Assembly: GCA_035274845.1 (NCBI GenBank)
Contig: DATENU010000020.1
Location: 186,001-250,000 of the forward strand
From: Chthoniobacterales bacterium
Lineage (GTDB): Bacteria > Verrucomicrobiota > Verrucomicrobiia > Chthoniobacterales > UBA10450
DNA: 64,000 nucleotides
Direction: 5' to 3'
Part shown: one piece after another, positions 38,162 through 47,350 of the stretch
Layout: each line of letters begins with the position of its first letter
Position numbering within the stretch: the first letter of the stretch is position 1
Notes under the pieces: generated by a model
The model's input: the letters and a program-made list of their open reading frames with translations, nothing else
Told to the model about the DNA's origin: nothing
Database searches by the model: none
Made by a program: the position numbers and the translations under genes

Positions 38162-41100
38162 ATGGGCGCGGAAAAAAAAGAGGGATTGGCTGGAGATCCC
38201 GCGCGGCGAGCCAGCGATGCAGTGCACGGTTTTATCTCTCAATTTTGGCATACGGTCCATGCTTGGCTAGACCTCCCATCAGGCGACATTCTGTTCGTCG
38301 AAGGTGCGGAAGATTTTGATGTAGTCTCGGGCCAATCAGCGACTGCCACGCAAGTCAAAGCAACGAGCGCGAACATCACCCTTCGCTCGGCGGACGTCGT
38401 AGAAACAGTCAAGAATTTCTGGAACACGCGACAAAAAAACCGGGACCACCGGATTTATTATCGCTTTCTTTCTACATCGGAGAAAGGCCAGGAGCGAGGA
38501 GCACCGTTCGGTCCTGGCGTCTCTGGTCTTGGCATATGGGAGCGGTCAATCCGTGACCCTTCTCTCGTCGAAGTCTTGAGAGCATTTCTCATCGATGAGA
38601 AATGTTTTGATGGAGATCTTAAAAGCTTCATCGAATCCGCAACAACGTCGGAGCTTGCCGAAGAATTGATTTCACGCATCACGTGGGACGTTGGAGCATC
38701 CGACAGCACTGGCGTGCAGGAAGCCGTCAAACGGAAACTAATCGATTTCGGTGTTACGCGTCATGTGCCTGCGCCGGATGCCGAACGTGTGGCGTCTCGA
38801 CTTCTGCGGGAGGTCGCCGATGCAGCCGGGTCGAAAGAGCGTCGCGCTCTCCAATACGCCGACTTCGTTCAGATCTTTGACGAAGAAACGCGCATAAGCG
38901 TTCCAATTGCCCAGCATCAAGCAAGCGTGGCGGCAATTATTTCCCTCCTTTCCGGATCGTTATCGTCGACCTCCCTCACGCTTGACTTAAGGACGGCAAC
39001 ACAGCGTAAGCCGCCCCCTCTGCCTAAGATTTACGCGCCGCGAACAGCTGTTGTGCAACAAGCGCAATTGCAATTGACGCACAGTCACATCGTCTCTTTC
39101 CAAGGTTCGACCGGTAAAGGTAAAACGATCCTTGCTGCGCTTGTCGTTCAGTCGAGATCAGACCTTGTTTGGGCACCTTTCCGCGGACTGACACCGCGGG
39201 AAACGAATTCGGGTTTGCGACAACTCGGGCATGTTATTGACGAGAATCGCTCGCTGAAGACGATCGTGCTAGACGATCTGGATTTTGATCCGACTGCGAC
39301 GCGCGATTACGAAGCGGTGCTTGGCGGGCTCTTGTACACAATTCTTGCCCGTGGCGGAGAAGTCATCGCGACGAGTGAGCGAGTATTCCCGCCGTCAATC
39401 TGGCGCGGCATGGGTCTCAGCAAAGATCCGACAATCGCCGTTCCGTCACTAGCGCGGACGGAAATTGAGAGTTTTGCTTTAAGTCTTGGTTGCCCCGCAG
39501 ACAAAACGAAACATTGGGCTTCTGTCGTCGAGATGAAGTCGGAAGGGCATCCCCAGCTCGTACATGCGCAGCTCCTTACGTTGTCACGTCAGGGCTGGCC
39601 AGACGTCGACATGAACGCTGTTATTGAGATACCAAAAGAAATCGCGGCTGAGCGCGCGCGCGCGAGAATGCTCCTAGCGGAACTCCCAGAGGAGGAAAAG
39701 CGCCTTCTTTATTATTTAAGTCTCATCAGCGGACCTTTCAGGCGTGACCATGCTATAGCAATTGCGGAGATGCCGCCCGCTGCCGGCATCCCTGGCGACA
39801 TTTTTGATCACCTGTTGGGTCCTTGGATTGAGCCGGTCAGCCCGAACTATTTTCGTTTGTCACCGTTGCTCGCGAACGCGGCCACCGAGGTGTGGTCGGC
39901 GGATAAGGTAAACGGTTATCGCGAACAGGTGGGTCTTGCGTTGCTGCAATGCGGCAAACTTACGACGGCGGAAGCAAACCAGATATTGATGCTAGGATTT
40001 GTTTCTCGGTCACGACCTCTTCTTTTTGCCATGTCGAGCAATATATTGGCTAGGAATTTGCCGCTGCAAGAGCCGATGGCCCAAAGTTTGTTTTGGCTGA
40101 CAGCCCTCGTTACCGACAGGCCGGTATTTCCTGAGCAGCTACAGATTAACTGGATGCTCCGCGCGTTGCAGTTTCATGTTGCCGCTGCGCTTGCAGATAA
40201 AAACATCAATGCAATTGCAAATCGTTTGGACATCGAAACAACTTCGCAATTTTTGGGAGGGAATTACGAAATCGGCCGACTTCTTTCACTTCTGTCTGTC
40301 GTGTTAGCGTTTCAGGCCCGGTTTTCGCCTAAGATGCTGCTGCATTTCATTGACGAGATCGACCTTGTTTATTTGAGACTAGCAGCAGGAGACGATGATC
40401 TGGCTAGAGGCGTCCGAGAGATCAAAGCCAGTTTGTCGCGTGTGATACACAGTGAAGCAGGATTAGCGGCAGTCCTATTTGGCTTCGTCAGCATTAGGTG
40501 CGATGGGTCAGAGTATCTTTCGGCAACATTAGCGGAGCTACGAAACAATCGATCAAAGCTGATCGATCATTTTCGCGAATTTTTTGCAGCAGACGATATG
40601 CAGGCTCGAATGCTGGTCGATCGCGCTTGGATCGGCGATGAAAAGCGTGAGCCGCAAAATTGGAATCGCTGTATCGAGGTGATGCAAGAGGGAGTCGAGT
40701 TCGCCAAGGAGTTTGATGTGCCAAACCTGGCCGATGCGGCTGTTCGCGCGATGGTTATCGTTTGCGACGAGTATCTTAATGATCGTCCCCGCGCGTTCCA
40801 AATCTTGGAGAAGATCGGGGCGAGCCTGTCATCACATTCCAACGTTTATGTCGATGCTCATGCCAACTTGCTCGTAAGCGATGGTAGAAATGCAGATGCG
40901 CTTAAGCTTTGGGATAGCATTTTGCCAGATTGGCAGGTCCATCCGGTATCTCTGGATTCGAGCGTGGTATTCGCTCATCGAAAAGCGGGCATGGCGTCAG
41001 TGGGTCTTGAAGAATTTGAACGGGCGAGCCAATACTTTTTAACTGGAGTTGCGAAAGCGGATGCTGCGGGATTAACCGCTATTGCCGCAGGCTTGCTTGC

Positions 41101-42238
41101 CGACGCGGCGTTTTCCAAATGGCGCGGTGGCGACTTTGATTATGCAATTTCGGTATTCGTCGACGTGCTAAAACGTTTAGAGATCCTCCCCAACTCCAAA
41201 GAGGACATTCCTTCGTTTCGCGTTCGAAAGATCGTTGGGCAGATGCTGATCCACATTGAGCACTCCGCAGCCGGCGTGCAAAAAGAAGGCGCATATGCGC
41301 CTCCGCCGGGAGCCGGAAGTAATCCCGAAGCGGGCGAGAAATGGCTCGAACTGCCAGTGACCTCACCAGAGCAACTTTGGTTGTTGCTTGCGCAAACCGA
41401 AGCGGCATTGCATTTAGAGCCACGGGCATTCACTGAGCTTCGAACAAGAATAGGAGGATCAACTCTACCAACTGTCCGCTGGTTCGGCGCAGAGCTAGAA
41501 GTAAAGCATGCGATCAGAAGCGGAGAGTTGACTAAGCTCCCGATTACGGCCGAGGAAATGGCCAGAGTTAATCGACTTGTTTTCGGTAATCAATCCATTC
41601 GAAATGACTCCGCTGAGAAAGCGAACGAAGAGCTTGCCCGTGCTCCGGCGGAGCTTGGAGATATTGCTGTCGCTCAGCAAGTTTTAGTTTCTGGTCTTTT
41701 GTCGATCATCGTGCGTGAAACATCCATTTCGGATACTTTGGCCGACTGGTCGAAAGCCATTAAAGGGCTCGTAATCGAAGCCGGATTAAAATCTTGGCTT
41801 CAAGATGGGCGCGAAATCTTGCTGATGGCGACCGAAGACGCCGTAGTCATCGCGAAGTCAGAAGAACAACCTCGAGAGAGGCGCCTTCTGGCCGCTCTAA
41901 GAATGTCCGCTGATAAAACATTAGATGTCGACAGTATATTTTATTCACACGTCACAATTCTGGTCTTTTTTAGCGCGTCGATCGTGCGTTCTACAGCTGC
42001 CGAAGTTCTCGTGGCTATTTTAGCAAGAGTCTGGCCTGCGAAGATGATTTCCACGTTTGCCTTACAATCGCCGCGGCTGACAGTTCCAGCGGTCTTGGCT
42101 GCGTGTGAGTCGAATCTTGGGCCGCTGCAGAAATCGGCGAAGATACTCCTCGCAGTGCAACAAGCAATTGGGAGGCGCTTGCCTAAAGAATACCAGGATC
42201 AACTGAATTCAATTGCGTCGAAGTCTCAGTTGTTATGA
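38162..42238 (+). CDS. Cap4-like nuclease + STAND-type NTPase + helical repeats: candidate Avs-like antiviral protein
   Basis: 1358 aa from ATG at 38162. The N-terminal domain (about 10-110) has ASDAVHGFISQFWHTVHAWL, EGAEDFDVV and QVKATSANIT, the acidic-plus-QxK arrangement of PD-(D/E)XK DUF4297/Cap4 dsDNA nucleases. A P-loop NTPase follows: Walker A FQGSTGKGKT (about 313-322), Walker B KTIVLDDLDFD (about 365-375), then a sensor-like VIATSER and a winged-helix-like segment. Residues of about 580-1350 look like TPR-type helical repeats, the usual sensor part. This order matches antiviral STAND (Avs) proteins, which recognise a phage protein and then cut DNA. Less GC-biased codon use than the flanks suggests acquisition. 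A 14-bp palindrome (41288-41301) is read in frame. Defence activity is inferred. Confidence 0.82.
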   Translation: MGAEKKEGLAGDPARRASDAVHGFISQFWHTVHAWLDLPSGDILFVEGAEDFDVVSGQSATATQVKATSANITLRSADVVETVKNFWNTRQKNRDHRIYYRFLSTSEKGQERGAPFGPGVSGLGIWERSIRDPSLVEVLRAFLIDEKCFDGDLKSFIESATTSELAEELISRITWDVGASDSTGVQEAVKRKLIDFGVTRHVPAPDAERVASRLLREVADAAGSKERRALQYADFVQIFDEETRISVPIAQHQASVAAIISLLSGSLSSTSLTLDLRTATQRKPPPLPKIYAPRTAVVQQAQLQLTHSHIVSFQGSTGKGKTILAALVVQSRSDLVWAPFRGLTPRETNSGLRQLGHVIDENRSLKTIVLDDLDFDPTATRDYEAVLGGLLYTILARGGEVIATSERVFPPSIWRGMGLSKDPTIAVPSLARTEIESFALSLGCPADKTKHWASVVEMKSEGHPQLVHAQLLTLSRQGWPDVDMNAVIEIPKEIAAERARARMLLAELPEEEKRLLYYLSLISGPFRRDHAIAIAEMPPAAGIPGDIFDHLLGPWIEPVSPNYFRLSPLLANAATEVWSADKVNGYREQVGLALLQCGKLTTAEANQILMLGFVSRSRPLLFAMSSNILARNLPLQEPMAQSLFWLTALVTDRPVFPEQLQINWMLRALQFHVAAALADKNINAIANRLDIETTSQFLGGNYEIGRLLSLLSVVLAFQARFSPKMLLHFIDEIDLVYLRLAAGDDDLARGVREIKASLSRVIHSEAGLAAVLFGFVSIRCDGSEYLSATLAELRNNRSKLIDHFREFFAADDMQARMLVDRAWIGDEKREPQNWNRCIEVMQEGVEFAKEFDVPNLADAAVRAMVIVCDEYLNDRPRAFQILEKIGASLSSHSNVYVDAHANLLVSDGRNADALKLWDSILPDWQVHPVSLDSSVVFAHRKAGMASVGLEEFERASQYFLTGVAKADAAGLTAIAAGLLADAAFSKWRGGDFDYAISVFVDVLKRLEILPNSKEDIPSFRVRKIVGQMLIHIEHSAAGVQKEGAYAPPPGAGSNPEAGEKWLELPVTSPEQLWLLLAQTEAALHLEPRAFTELRTRIGGSTLPTVRWFGAELEVKHAIRSGELTKLPITAEEMARVNRLVFGNQSIRNDSAEKANEELARAPAELGDIAVAQQVLVSGLLSIIVRETSISDTLADWSKAIKGLVIEAGLKSWLQDGREILLMATEDAVVIAKSEEQPRERRLLAALRMSADKTLDVDSIFYSHVTILVFFSASIVRSTAAEVLVAILARVWPAKMISTFALQSPRLTVPAVLAACESNLGPLQKSAKILLAVQQAIGRRLPKEYQDQLNSIASKSQLL

Positions 42239-42523
42239 TCACAGCGGGCGGTAGGCCATTCTTGGCTGCCTCTCGGGGCTCAGGCGTCGAGATGAATTCG
42301 GAATTCGGGGTCAGTCCTTTTTTCTTGCAATTTGTTGCGTTCCAAACGGTCGTGATCCGATCGATTTTGGGTGCTGTATGTTGCGGGTGGGGACATTACA
42401 CCGCCAATCCAACCCGAAAGGGTCTTCTCTTGAACGGCCCGCAGTCGCTTACCAAGAACGACGATACAAACCTCAGAATCTCGACATTTGAAACGAAGGG
42501 AAGTGAACGCCAGATTTGGGCGA
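42239..42523. other. Non-coding gap after the STAND gene
   Basis: No credible gene. It contains GAATTCGGAATTCGGGGTCA near 42296-42316, a sequence style often seen at the edges of REP-associated transposase elements, but no transposase is present. Otherwise nothing recognised. Confidence 0.4.
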
Positions 42524-43012
42524 ATGCAGACCTCGTCGATTGCGGTGGCTGTAACGATCGTTCTCTTGGTTAGCCCGGCGAAGGCCGATCCCCCGCGACA
42601 CCCGCTGTTCGGTCCGCCGCGCACAGCGCGCGGCGTGGTAGAGCGTATTCTCCTCTTTCGTAAACAAATGTTCCTTCATCACGGTGACGGTGGGCTCGAC
42701 GGGGTCCTCGCGCTCCAGGGTGGCGTGCTCATGCCGGTGAGCGAGGATAGCGATGGCATCTACTACTAGGCGCCGAAGGGGGTGTGGGTCTTCGACAAGA
42801 ACCACTTCAGCATATTTCCGCTTCCGGGCATTTTGTATCCGGGCGGTTTATTCTTCAGCAAAACCAAGCCGGACGACGTCTACGCGTATACGGGAGATGC
42901 CCGTAAACAAAATCAGTACCTGGACAGGGACCGCCGTCCGATTTCACCTGCCGCGCTCGCCCAGTTGCAGGTTGATCACGTGGCAACTGGGACGAAGAAA
43001 TCTGGTCGCTGA
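42524..43012 (+). pseudogene. Secreted hypothetical protein interrupted by an in-frame TAG
   Basis: One continuous frame from ATG 42524 to 43012 broken only by TAG at 42767-42769. The first part has a signal peptide (SSIAVAVTIVLLVSPAKA) and reads to SEDSDGIYY. After TAG it continues APKGVWVFDKNHFSIFPLPG, then GGLFFSKTKPDDVYAYTGDA to a final stop. Both halves look protein-like and share frame and base composition, so a single nonsense mutation is likeliest. No family recognised. Confidence 0.6.
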
Positions 43013-43081
43013 AATCTCTGGCCTTGCGCGATTCCGGGTGTTCGGAGGTTGCAACTGCGCCTGCAAAAGCGGTCATGGTGG

Positions 43082-43240
43082 GCTGCCGGATGCCAGCATT
43101 CACCGTGACTGAGTATCTTGCCGCGTCTCCGGCGGATCGCTTGAAACGCGTTGAACGACGTTCGACCGGGGAATCAACCGGGTCCTGCCGGGATACGAAT
43201 AGGCATCCAATCGGGTACGAATCTCCGAGCTTGCGTTGAC
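43082..43240 (+). pseudogene. Frameshifted, truncated DUF1801 duplicate
   Basis: MPAFTVTEYLAASPADRLKR matches the start of the intact gene at 45460 (MPASIVTEYLAALPADRRDA). Similarity at DNA level continues (ACCGGGGAATCAACCGGGTC versus GCCGGGGAATTAACCGGGCC) but with a frameshift, so the frame ends early. Even the upstream GGTCATGGTGGGCTGCCGGA matches the intact copy's leader. A remnant of duplication 2.4 kb away. Confidence 0.75.
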
Positions 43241-43355
43241 CCGTTGGTCATACTTTGCAAAGTGTGGCATGCCTTTAGCCACCTCGTCTTCCAGGCTCAG
43301 CCGGAACTTTGCGCACCTGCCGCGCCGCGTCTTGATATGCGCGCTTTAGCGCGTC

Positions 43356-43409
43356 TGTAGCCGTTCGGCTTTGGCGAACGTGCGCGTCGCCCACAGGGCG
43401 ACGGCTACA
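43356..43409. repeat. TGTAGCCG...CGGCTACA hairpin repeat
   Basis: TGTAGCCGTTCGGCTTTGGC to GTCGCCCACAGGGCGACGGC plus TACA. The right half is nearly identical to the copies at 19890-19928 and 47053-47077. Together with 43241-43355 (no gene seen) it fills the end of the gap. Confidence 0.8.
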
Positions 43410-43426
43410 AAGGGAATTCTTGATCG

Positions 43427-44023
43427 CTACGAGCGCGATTCGTCGTCACCCCGTGACTTCCCGTCCGTATCCTTCTTTTCCAACGCCTCGCTGGCGTATT
43501 GCAACTCGAGCATGAGAGTGCGGGCGGATTGGCGGCCGGTGAACAAGGTCAGGCCAACGAAGAGAACGGAAAGAAAGATGAGAACAACTAGGAGACGGAG
43601 GTTGAATCCGACCTGGGTGACGACAAAGACAAGCGCGGCGAGGGAGATCAAGGCGAAATTGAAGACCGTGGAACGAACGAGGCGGTGTTGGTTGATGTGC
43701 TGTTGAAGCACGTGATAAATGTCCGGGTCTTTGGCGAGCACTCGCATGCGCATCGCGAGCGGCGTCGGGGCGTCCGCGCTTTCCGACGCCGCGCTGCCGC
43801 GGACGATCCAGCTAAACGGCAGCGAGGAGATAGCCTTGTCGCAAATCAGGCCGAACAGGTAGCCCACTCCGACAAGGCCGAAGGAGAGTTGAGTCGCCCA
43901 TTGGTTAACGAAATCGAATCGGATCCATTGATAACCGAAGACCGAGAACACAAGCAAAAGGATCCAGGCCACGACTTCGAAGCCGATAATGACCAGCTCG
44001 ACAATGATCGGGATCTCTTTCAT
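43427..44023 (-). CDS. Membrane protein of unknown function
   Basis: 198 aa from ATG 44023 (MKEIPIIVELVIIGFEVVAW); the frame extends upstream but that part is not protein-like. Hydrophobic segments lie at about 5-27, 42-60, 118-137 and 140-160. The cytoplasmic loop has KDPDIYHVLQQHINQHRLVR. No family recognised. Confidence 0.7.
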   Translation of the reverse strand: MKEIPIIVELVIIGFEVVAWILLLVFSVFGYQWIRFDFVNQWATQLSFGLVGVGYLFGLICDKAISSLPFSWIVRGSAASESADAPTPLAMRMRVLAKDPDIYHVLQQHINQHRLVRSTVFNFALISLAALVFVVTQVGFNLRLLVVLIFLSVLFVGLTLFTGRQSARTLMLELQYASEALEKKDTDGKSRGDDESRS

Positions 44024-44152
44024 GGCATGCGGCGATTGTGGCGGGAAAACGGCGAAACGAGAAGATAGAACTTGCGACCGGTGCGGTTCCCGGCGGTGGC
44101 GGCCACCGGCTTTCCTGGCGTCCGGGGCGGTTCCCAAAAGCGTTTCCTTGAC

Positions 44153-45346
44153 GTGAAGCTCGAACAACGCGCGCGCAAGTTTCTCGGTCGCGCTGCGGAC
44201 GCGGAGGAGTTTCAGGTCGCGCGCACTGACGGCAGCTGCGTTTTCGATTCGAAAGGGAAACGTTACATCGATTTTTTAGCGGGCTGGTGTGTGGGCAATC
44301 TCGGTTGGAACAACCCCGAGATCGAACGGGCGTTGCGAGCCGCCCCAAAAGTAACCTATGCGTATCCGTATTATCTTTACCGGCCCTGGGTCGATCTGGC
44401 GGAATTGCTGGCAAAAATCGCGCCGGGCCGCCTGACGAAATCGTTTCGCGCGACCGGCGGCAGCGAGGCGGTCGAGATCGCGCTGCAGATCGCGATGGTG
44501 CACACCAACCGGCGCGGCGTTATCTCGCTCGAGAACGCCTATCACGGCAACACGATCGGCGGACTGAGCATTGGCGCGTCGAGCAATCGCGAAACCTATC
44601 CGAATTTGCTTCCCCATTGTTACAAAATCTCACCGCCATTGAATCGCGCGGCTCTGGGCAAGATCGACAATCGATTGCGGAAACGCGACGTGGCCGCATT
44701 CATCATGGAGCCGATCAGTTGCAACCTGAACGTCCTCGTGCCGGACAAGGAATTCATGACTGGGCTGGTGCGGCTTTGCAAAAAATATGGGACGCTGCTG
44801 ATCGTGGATGAAGTTGCATCCGGCTGGGGCCGCACCGGCCGCTTGTTCGCGACCGAACATTTTCCGATTGCGCCGGACATCATGTGCCTGGCGAAAGCAA
44901 TCACGGGTGGTTACGCGCCGATGGGGGCAGTGATGACGACAGCCACCGTGGCAAAGTCGGCGGAAGAAGATGGAAGTTTTTATTCGACTTACGGCTGGCA
45001 TCCGCTCGCGGTCGAAGCTGCGCTCGCGAATGTACGGTACTGGATTCGGCACAAGACGAAATTGCTCGCACATGTGAATGCGATCGGCACCGTGTTTGCG
45101 GAGCGACTGGCTCAGATCGAATTCAAACAGCGGCCTACGATTCGCGCAAAAGGATTAGCCATTGCCGTTGAGTTCGATGATTCGGATTACGCGGATAGGA
45201 TTGCCAGTCGTTGCGAGGAAAATGGATTGCTCCTCAGTTCCTCCGGCAATGCGATCACAATGTTTCCGCCCCTAAACATAGAGCGGAGACTTGTGGAAGA
45301 AGGACTCAAGATTCTGGAAAGCTGCGCGGTCGGAAAAAGAAGTTAA
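44153..45346 (+). CDS. Class III aminotransferase
   Basis: 397 aa, PLP fold type I. RYIDFLAGWCVGNLGWNNPE is the N-terminal class III pattern. RATGGSEAVEIALQIA binds the cofactor phosphate, and LLIVDEVASGWGRTGRLFA holds the PLP aspartate. LAKAITGGYAPMGAV carries the Schiff-base lysine, near residue 246. The substrate is not evident; ornithine, GABA or diamine aminotransferases and glutamate-1-semialdehyde-like enzymes share these motifs. The start is uncertain: GTG at 44153 gives MKLEQRARKFL, while the frame opens at GTG 44072. Confidence 0.9.
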   Translation: MKLEQRARKFLGRAADAEEFQVARTDGSCVFDSKGKRYIDFLAGWCVGNLGWNNPEIERALRAAPKVTYAYPYYLYRPWVDLAELLAKIAPGRLTKSFRATGGSEAVEIALQIAMVHTNRRGVISLENAYHGNTIGGLSIGASSNRETYPNLLPHCYKISPPLNRAALGKIDNRLRKRDVAAFIMEPISCNLNVLVPDKEFMTGLVRLCKKYGTLLIVDEVASGWGRTGRLFATEHFPIAPDIMCLAKAITGGYAPMGAVMTTATVAKSAEEDGSFYSTYGWHPLAVEAALANVRYWIRHKTKLLAHVNAIGTVFAERLAQIEFKQRPTIRAKGLAIAVEFDDSDYADRIASRCEENGLLLSSSGNAITMFPPLNIERRLVEEGLKILESCAVGKRS

Positions 45347-45459
45347 CGACTCAGATCTGAGTTAAAGGTGCGAGTCGCCCTGGCAGTTGGCGCACGTGAT
45401 CCAGCCGATATCGCACGGTGCAATTGCGGCCGGGAACGCTCTCATGGTAGGCTTGCCGG

Positions 45460-45924
45460 ATGCCAGCATCTATCGTGACTGAGTATCTTGCCGCGCTCCC
45501 CGCGGATCGCCGTGACGCGTTGAACGAAGTTCGCCGGGGAATTAACCGGGCCCTGCCGCCGGGTTACAAAGAAGGCATCCAGTTTGGCATGATCAGCTGG
45601 TTCGTTCCGCTGTCCACATATCCGGCGGGCTATGGTGGCAACAAAAAGGTCGCGCTGCCGCTTGTCAGCCTGGCGTCACAGAAGAATTACATGGCATTGC
45701 ACATGGTTTGTTTTTACGGACAGCCGGCGTTGCGGGAGTGGTTTACCGCGCAATACGCCAAGAGCGGCAAGAAACTGGACATGGGCCAGGGCTGTCTTCG
45801 TTTCAAGACGTTGCCGGACCTCGCGCTGGATGTGGTGGAAAAGACGGTGGCCCGGCTTCCGGTCGAGGATTACATCGCAGGGTATCAGGCTATGCGGGGC
45901 GCCGCCAAGAAAAGTAAGAAGTAA
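45460..45924 (+). CDS. DUF1801 family protein
   Basis: 154 aa. IVTEYLAALPADRRDALNEV, PPGYKEGIQFGMISWFVPLS, LALASQ-type LVSLASQKNYMALHM and the terminal LPVEDYIAGYQ follow the DUF1801 (YdhG-like) pattern. The fold is small, alpha/beta, and of unknown role. Its last codons and stop are formed by an AAGTAAGAAG micro-repeat that continues to about 45945. A broken duplicate of its 5' end is at 43082-43240. Confidence 0.88.
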   Translation: MPASIVTEYLAALPADRRDALNEVRRGINRALPPGYKEGIQFGMISWFVPLSTYPAGYGGNKKVALPLVSLASQKNYMALHMVCFYGQPALREWFTAQYAKSGKKLDMGQGCLRFKTLPDLALDVVEKTVARLPVEDYIAGYQAMRGAAKKSKK

Positions 45925-46076
45925 GAAGGAAGAAGTAAGAATGGAGCGCGCGAGTCGAGCGACATAGACGACGGAGAGGGTAGCGGTAAGCGAGTTGGGA
46001 AGTTGATCCAGCGAGGGGCGCGCTCGTCGTTGCCGCGCAGAGCAAAATCACTACCGATCGACCCGGCGAGCGGCCG

Positions 46077-46961
46077 TCATTGGCGGCCGGACGGATTACT
46101 TGAATGTGTTCCTTTGACCAGGAGCCACATGGCCAGGGAGGCTTCACCGAAGAAGCAAGGGATGATGATCCAGGGAGAGAGAAGATGAGCCAGCGAAGGC
46201 GCGATCGCGTCGGACAATGTGCTGATGAAGTAGCAAATCCCGGCAATGATCATCATCACGCCGATAGTTTTTGGCACCAGGGCGGTGCGCAGGATCGCGG
46301 TTCCAAGGGCGGCGCAAAAACCCGAAAAGAAGAATAGAGCGAGCCCGAAGCCGATTTGAGAGAGACGGAGGGCAACGTAGAGGAGTGCCTGCCGATCTGC
46401 TCCGCCGATGCCGGCCAACGCGCTCGGGAATTCAATCGTTAAGAGTGGGACATAGAGCGGGAGAAGAGCCGCGGCTTCCACGGCTTGAGACACGATGCCG
46501 GACGTCAAGGCGATCAGGGCGAGAGTCGGCTGGACCTGCTTAATAATTCCGTAAAGGAGCACGTTCATCACCGTGGCCGGACCGGCCAAGTAGATGAGAT
46601 GAACCGCAATACCCCAACGCCAGAGCGATTCATGGGCGGCGATGGCTGCAGCTGTAGCTGCGGTGTCGCCATGGACCGTGACAGACTCATCGACGATACC
46701 GGCAAATAAACCGCCCGCGATGACGAGGACGTAGAGCGCGCCAGCGATTCGTGCGGTCCGGCGCGTGCCCGCTGCCTCGGCTATGGCCGGGCTGCCAGGA
46801 ACGTTCGATTCCGAGTTCGGGGTCACGCTGCGGACGTTATATTCCCCGACACGAAGCGTCGAGGGGGCAATGATATTGTCGTGATTGCCGTCCGGCAGGC
46901 GCCGGGCGGAAGAATTCTGTCGTGCCGCATCGCGGGACTCGATCGCGAGGCTAATAGTCAT
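46077..46961 (-). CDS. DUF4386 family membrane protein
   Basis: 294 aa. After a polar N-terminal stretch of about 65 residues (which may be partly untranslated), RTARIAGALYVLVIAGGLFA begins a six-helix membrane domain with the DUF4386 features. These include HLIYLAGPATVMNVLLYGII and the final IIIPCFFGEASLAMWLLVKG. Function unknown. The start at 46961 is uncertain. Confidence 0.8.
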   Translation of the reverse strand: MTISLAIESRDAARQNSSARRLPDGNHDNIIAPSTLRVGEYNVRSVTPNSESNVPGSPAIAEAAGTRRTARIAGALYVLVIAGGLFAGIVDESVTVHGDTAATAAAIAAHESLWRWGIAVHLIYLAGPATVMNVLLYGIIKQVQPTLALIALTSGIVSQAVEAAALLPLYVPLLTIEFPSALAGIGGADRQALLYVALRLSQIGFGLALFFFSGFCAALGTAILRTALVPKTIGVMMIIAGICYFISTLSDAIAPSLAHLLSPWIIIPCFFGEASLAMWLLVKGTHSSNPSGRQ

Positions 46962-47050
46962 TCCAGCGGTTTAGCGCTGGGTTATTTTTCAGAAGGAAAT
47001 ACGGACGCGTCCGCCGCGGAGGACGCGTTGCAATTGGAGACGCTCTGTCT

Positions 47051-47249
47051 TGCGTCGCCCACAGGGCGACGGCTACAAGAAGAAGCAGTGTAGGGCAACC
47101 GCAGCGGTTGCCTCGAACGAGGGCAGCCGGCGCGCCCGGCCTACAAATCTCGCAGGCGAAGGCAACGACAGGCTCCCCGCTTGCCTATTGTAGGGCAAGC
47201 ACTCGGCTTGCCGGGGAGAAATCACGGCAACCGAAGCGGTCGCCCTACA
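47051..47249. repeat. Cluster of three TGTAG...CTACA hairpin repeats
   Basis: The gap 46962-47350 holds GCGTCGCCCACAGGGCGACG plus GCTACA (to 47077), an element 47089-47145 (TGTAGGGCAACCGCAGCGGT to CGCCCGGCCTACA), and an element 47189-47249 (TGTAGGGCAAGCACTCGGCT to GCGGTCGCCCTACA). The latter two are the closest relatives of the copy inside thiC. No gene. Confidence 0.85.
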
Positions 47250-47252
47250 ATG

Positions 47253-47339
47253 TTAGAAATGCTGGCCGACGTATTCCCACATCTGGTGGTGCCAATAGGG
47301 CCATTCGTGGCCGCCTTTCGGGCCCCAATCGTCGAGATT
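47253..47339 (-). pseudogene. Duplicated 3' end of the esterase gene
   Basis: The last 28 codons (DDWGPKGGHEWPYWHHQMWE, YVGQHF, stop) of the esterase at 49814-50542 are repeated here in the same orientation. 47257-47303 is identical to 49818-49864 (47 nt), and the whole 82-nt block has only three mismatches. The secreted-protein gene 47351-49570 lies exactly between the two copies. Confidence 0.92.
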
Positions 47340-47350
47340 CGAAGTCCGCC

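Noticed and set aside
42296-42316. REP-associated transposase or IS end (GAATTCGGGGTCA)
   Set aside because: Only a short suggestive motif; no transposase and no matching second end found.
42767-42769. Recoded TAG (pyrrolysine or suppression)
   Set aside because: No supporting element or tRNA is visible, and the surrounding region is decayed; a nonsense mutation is simpler.
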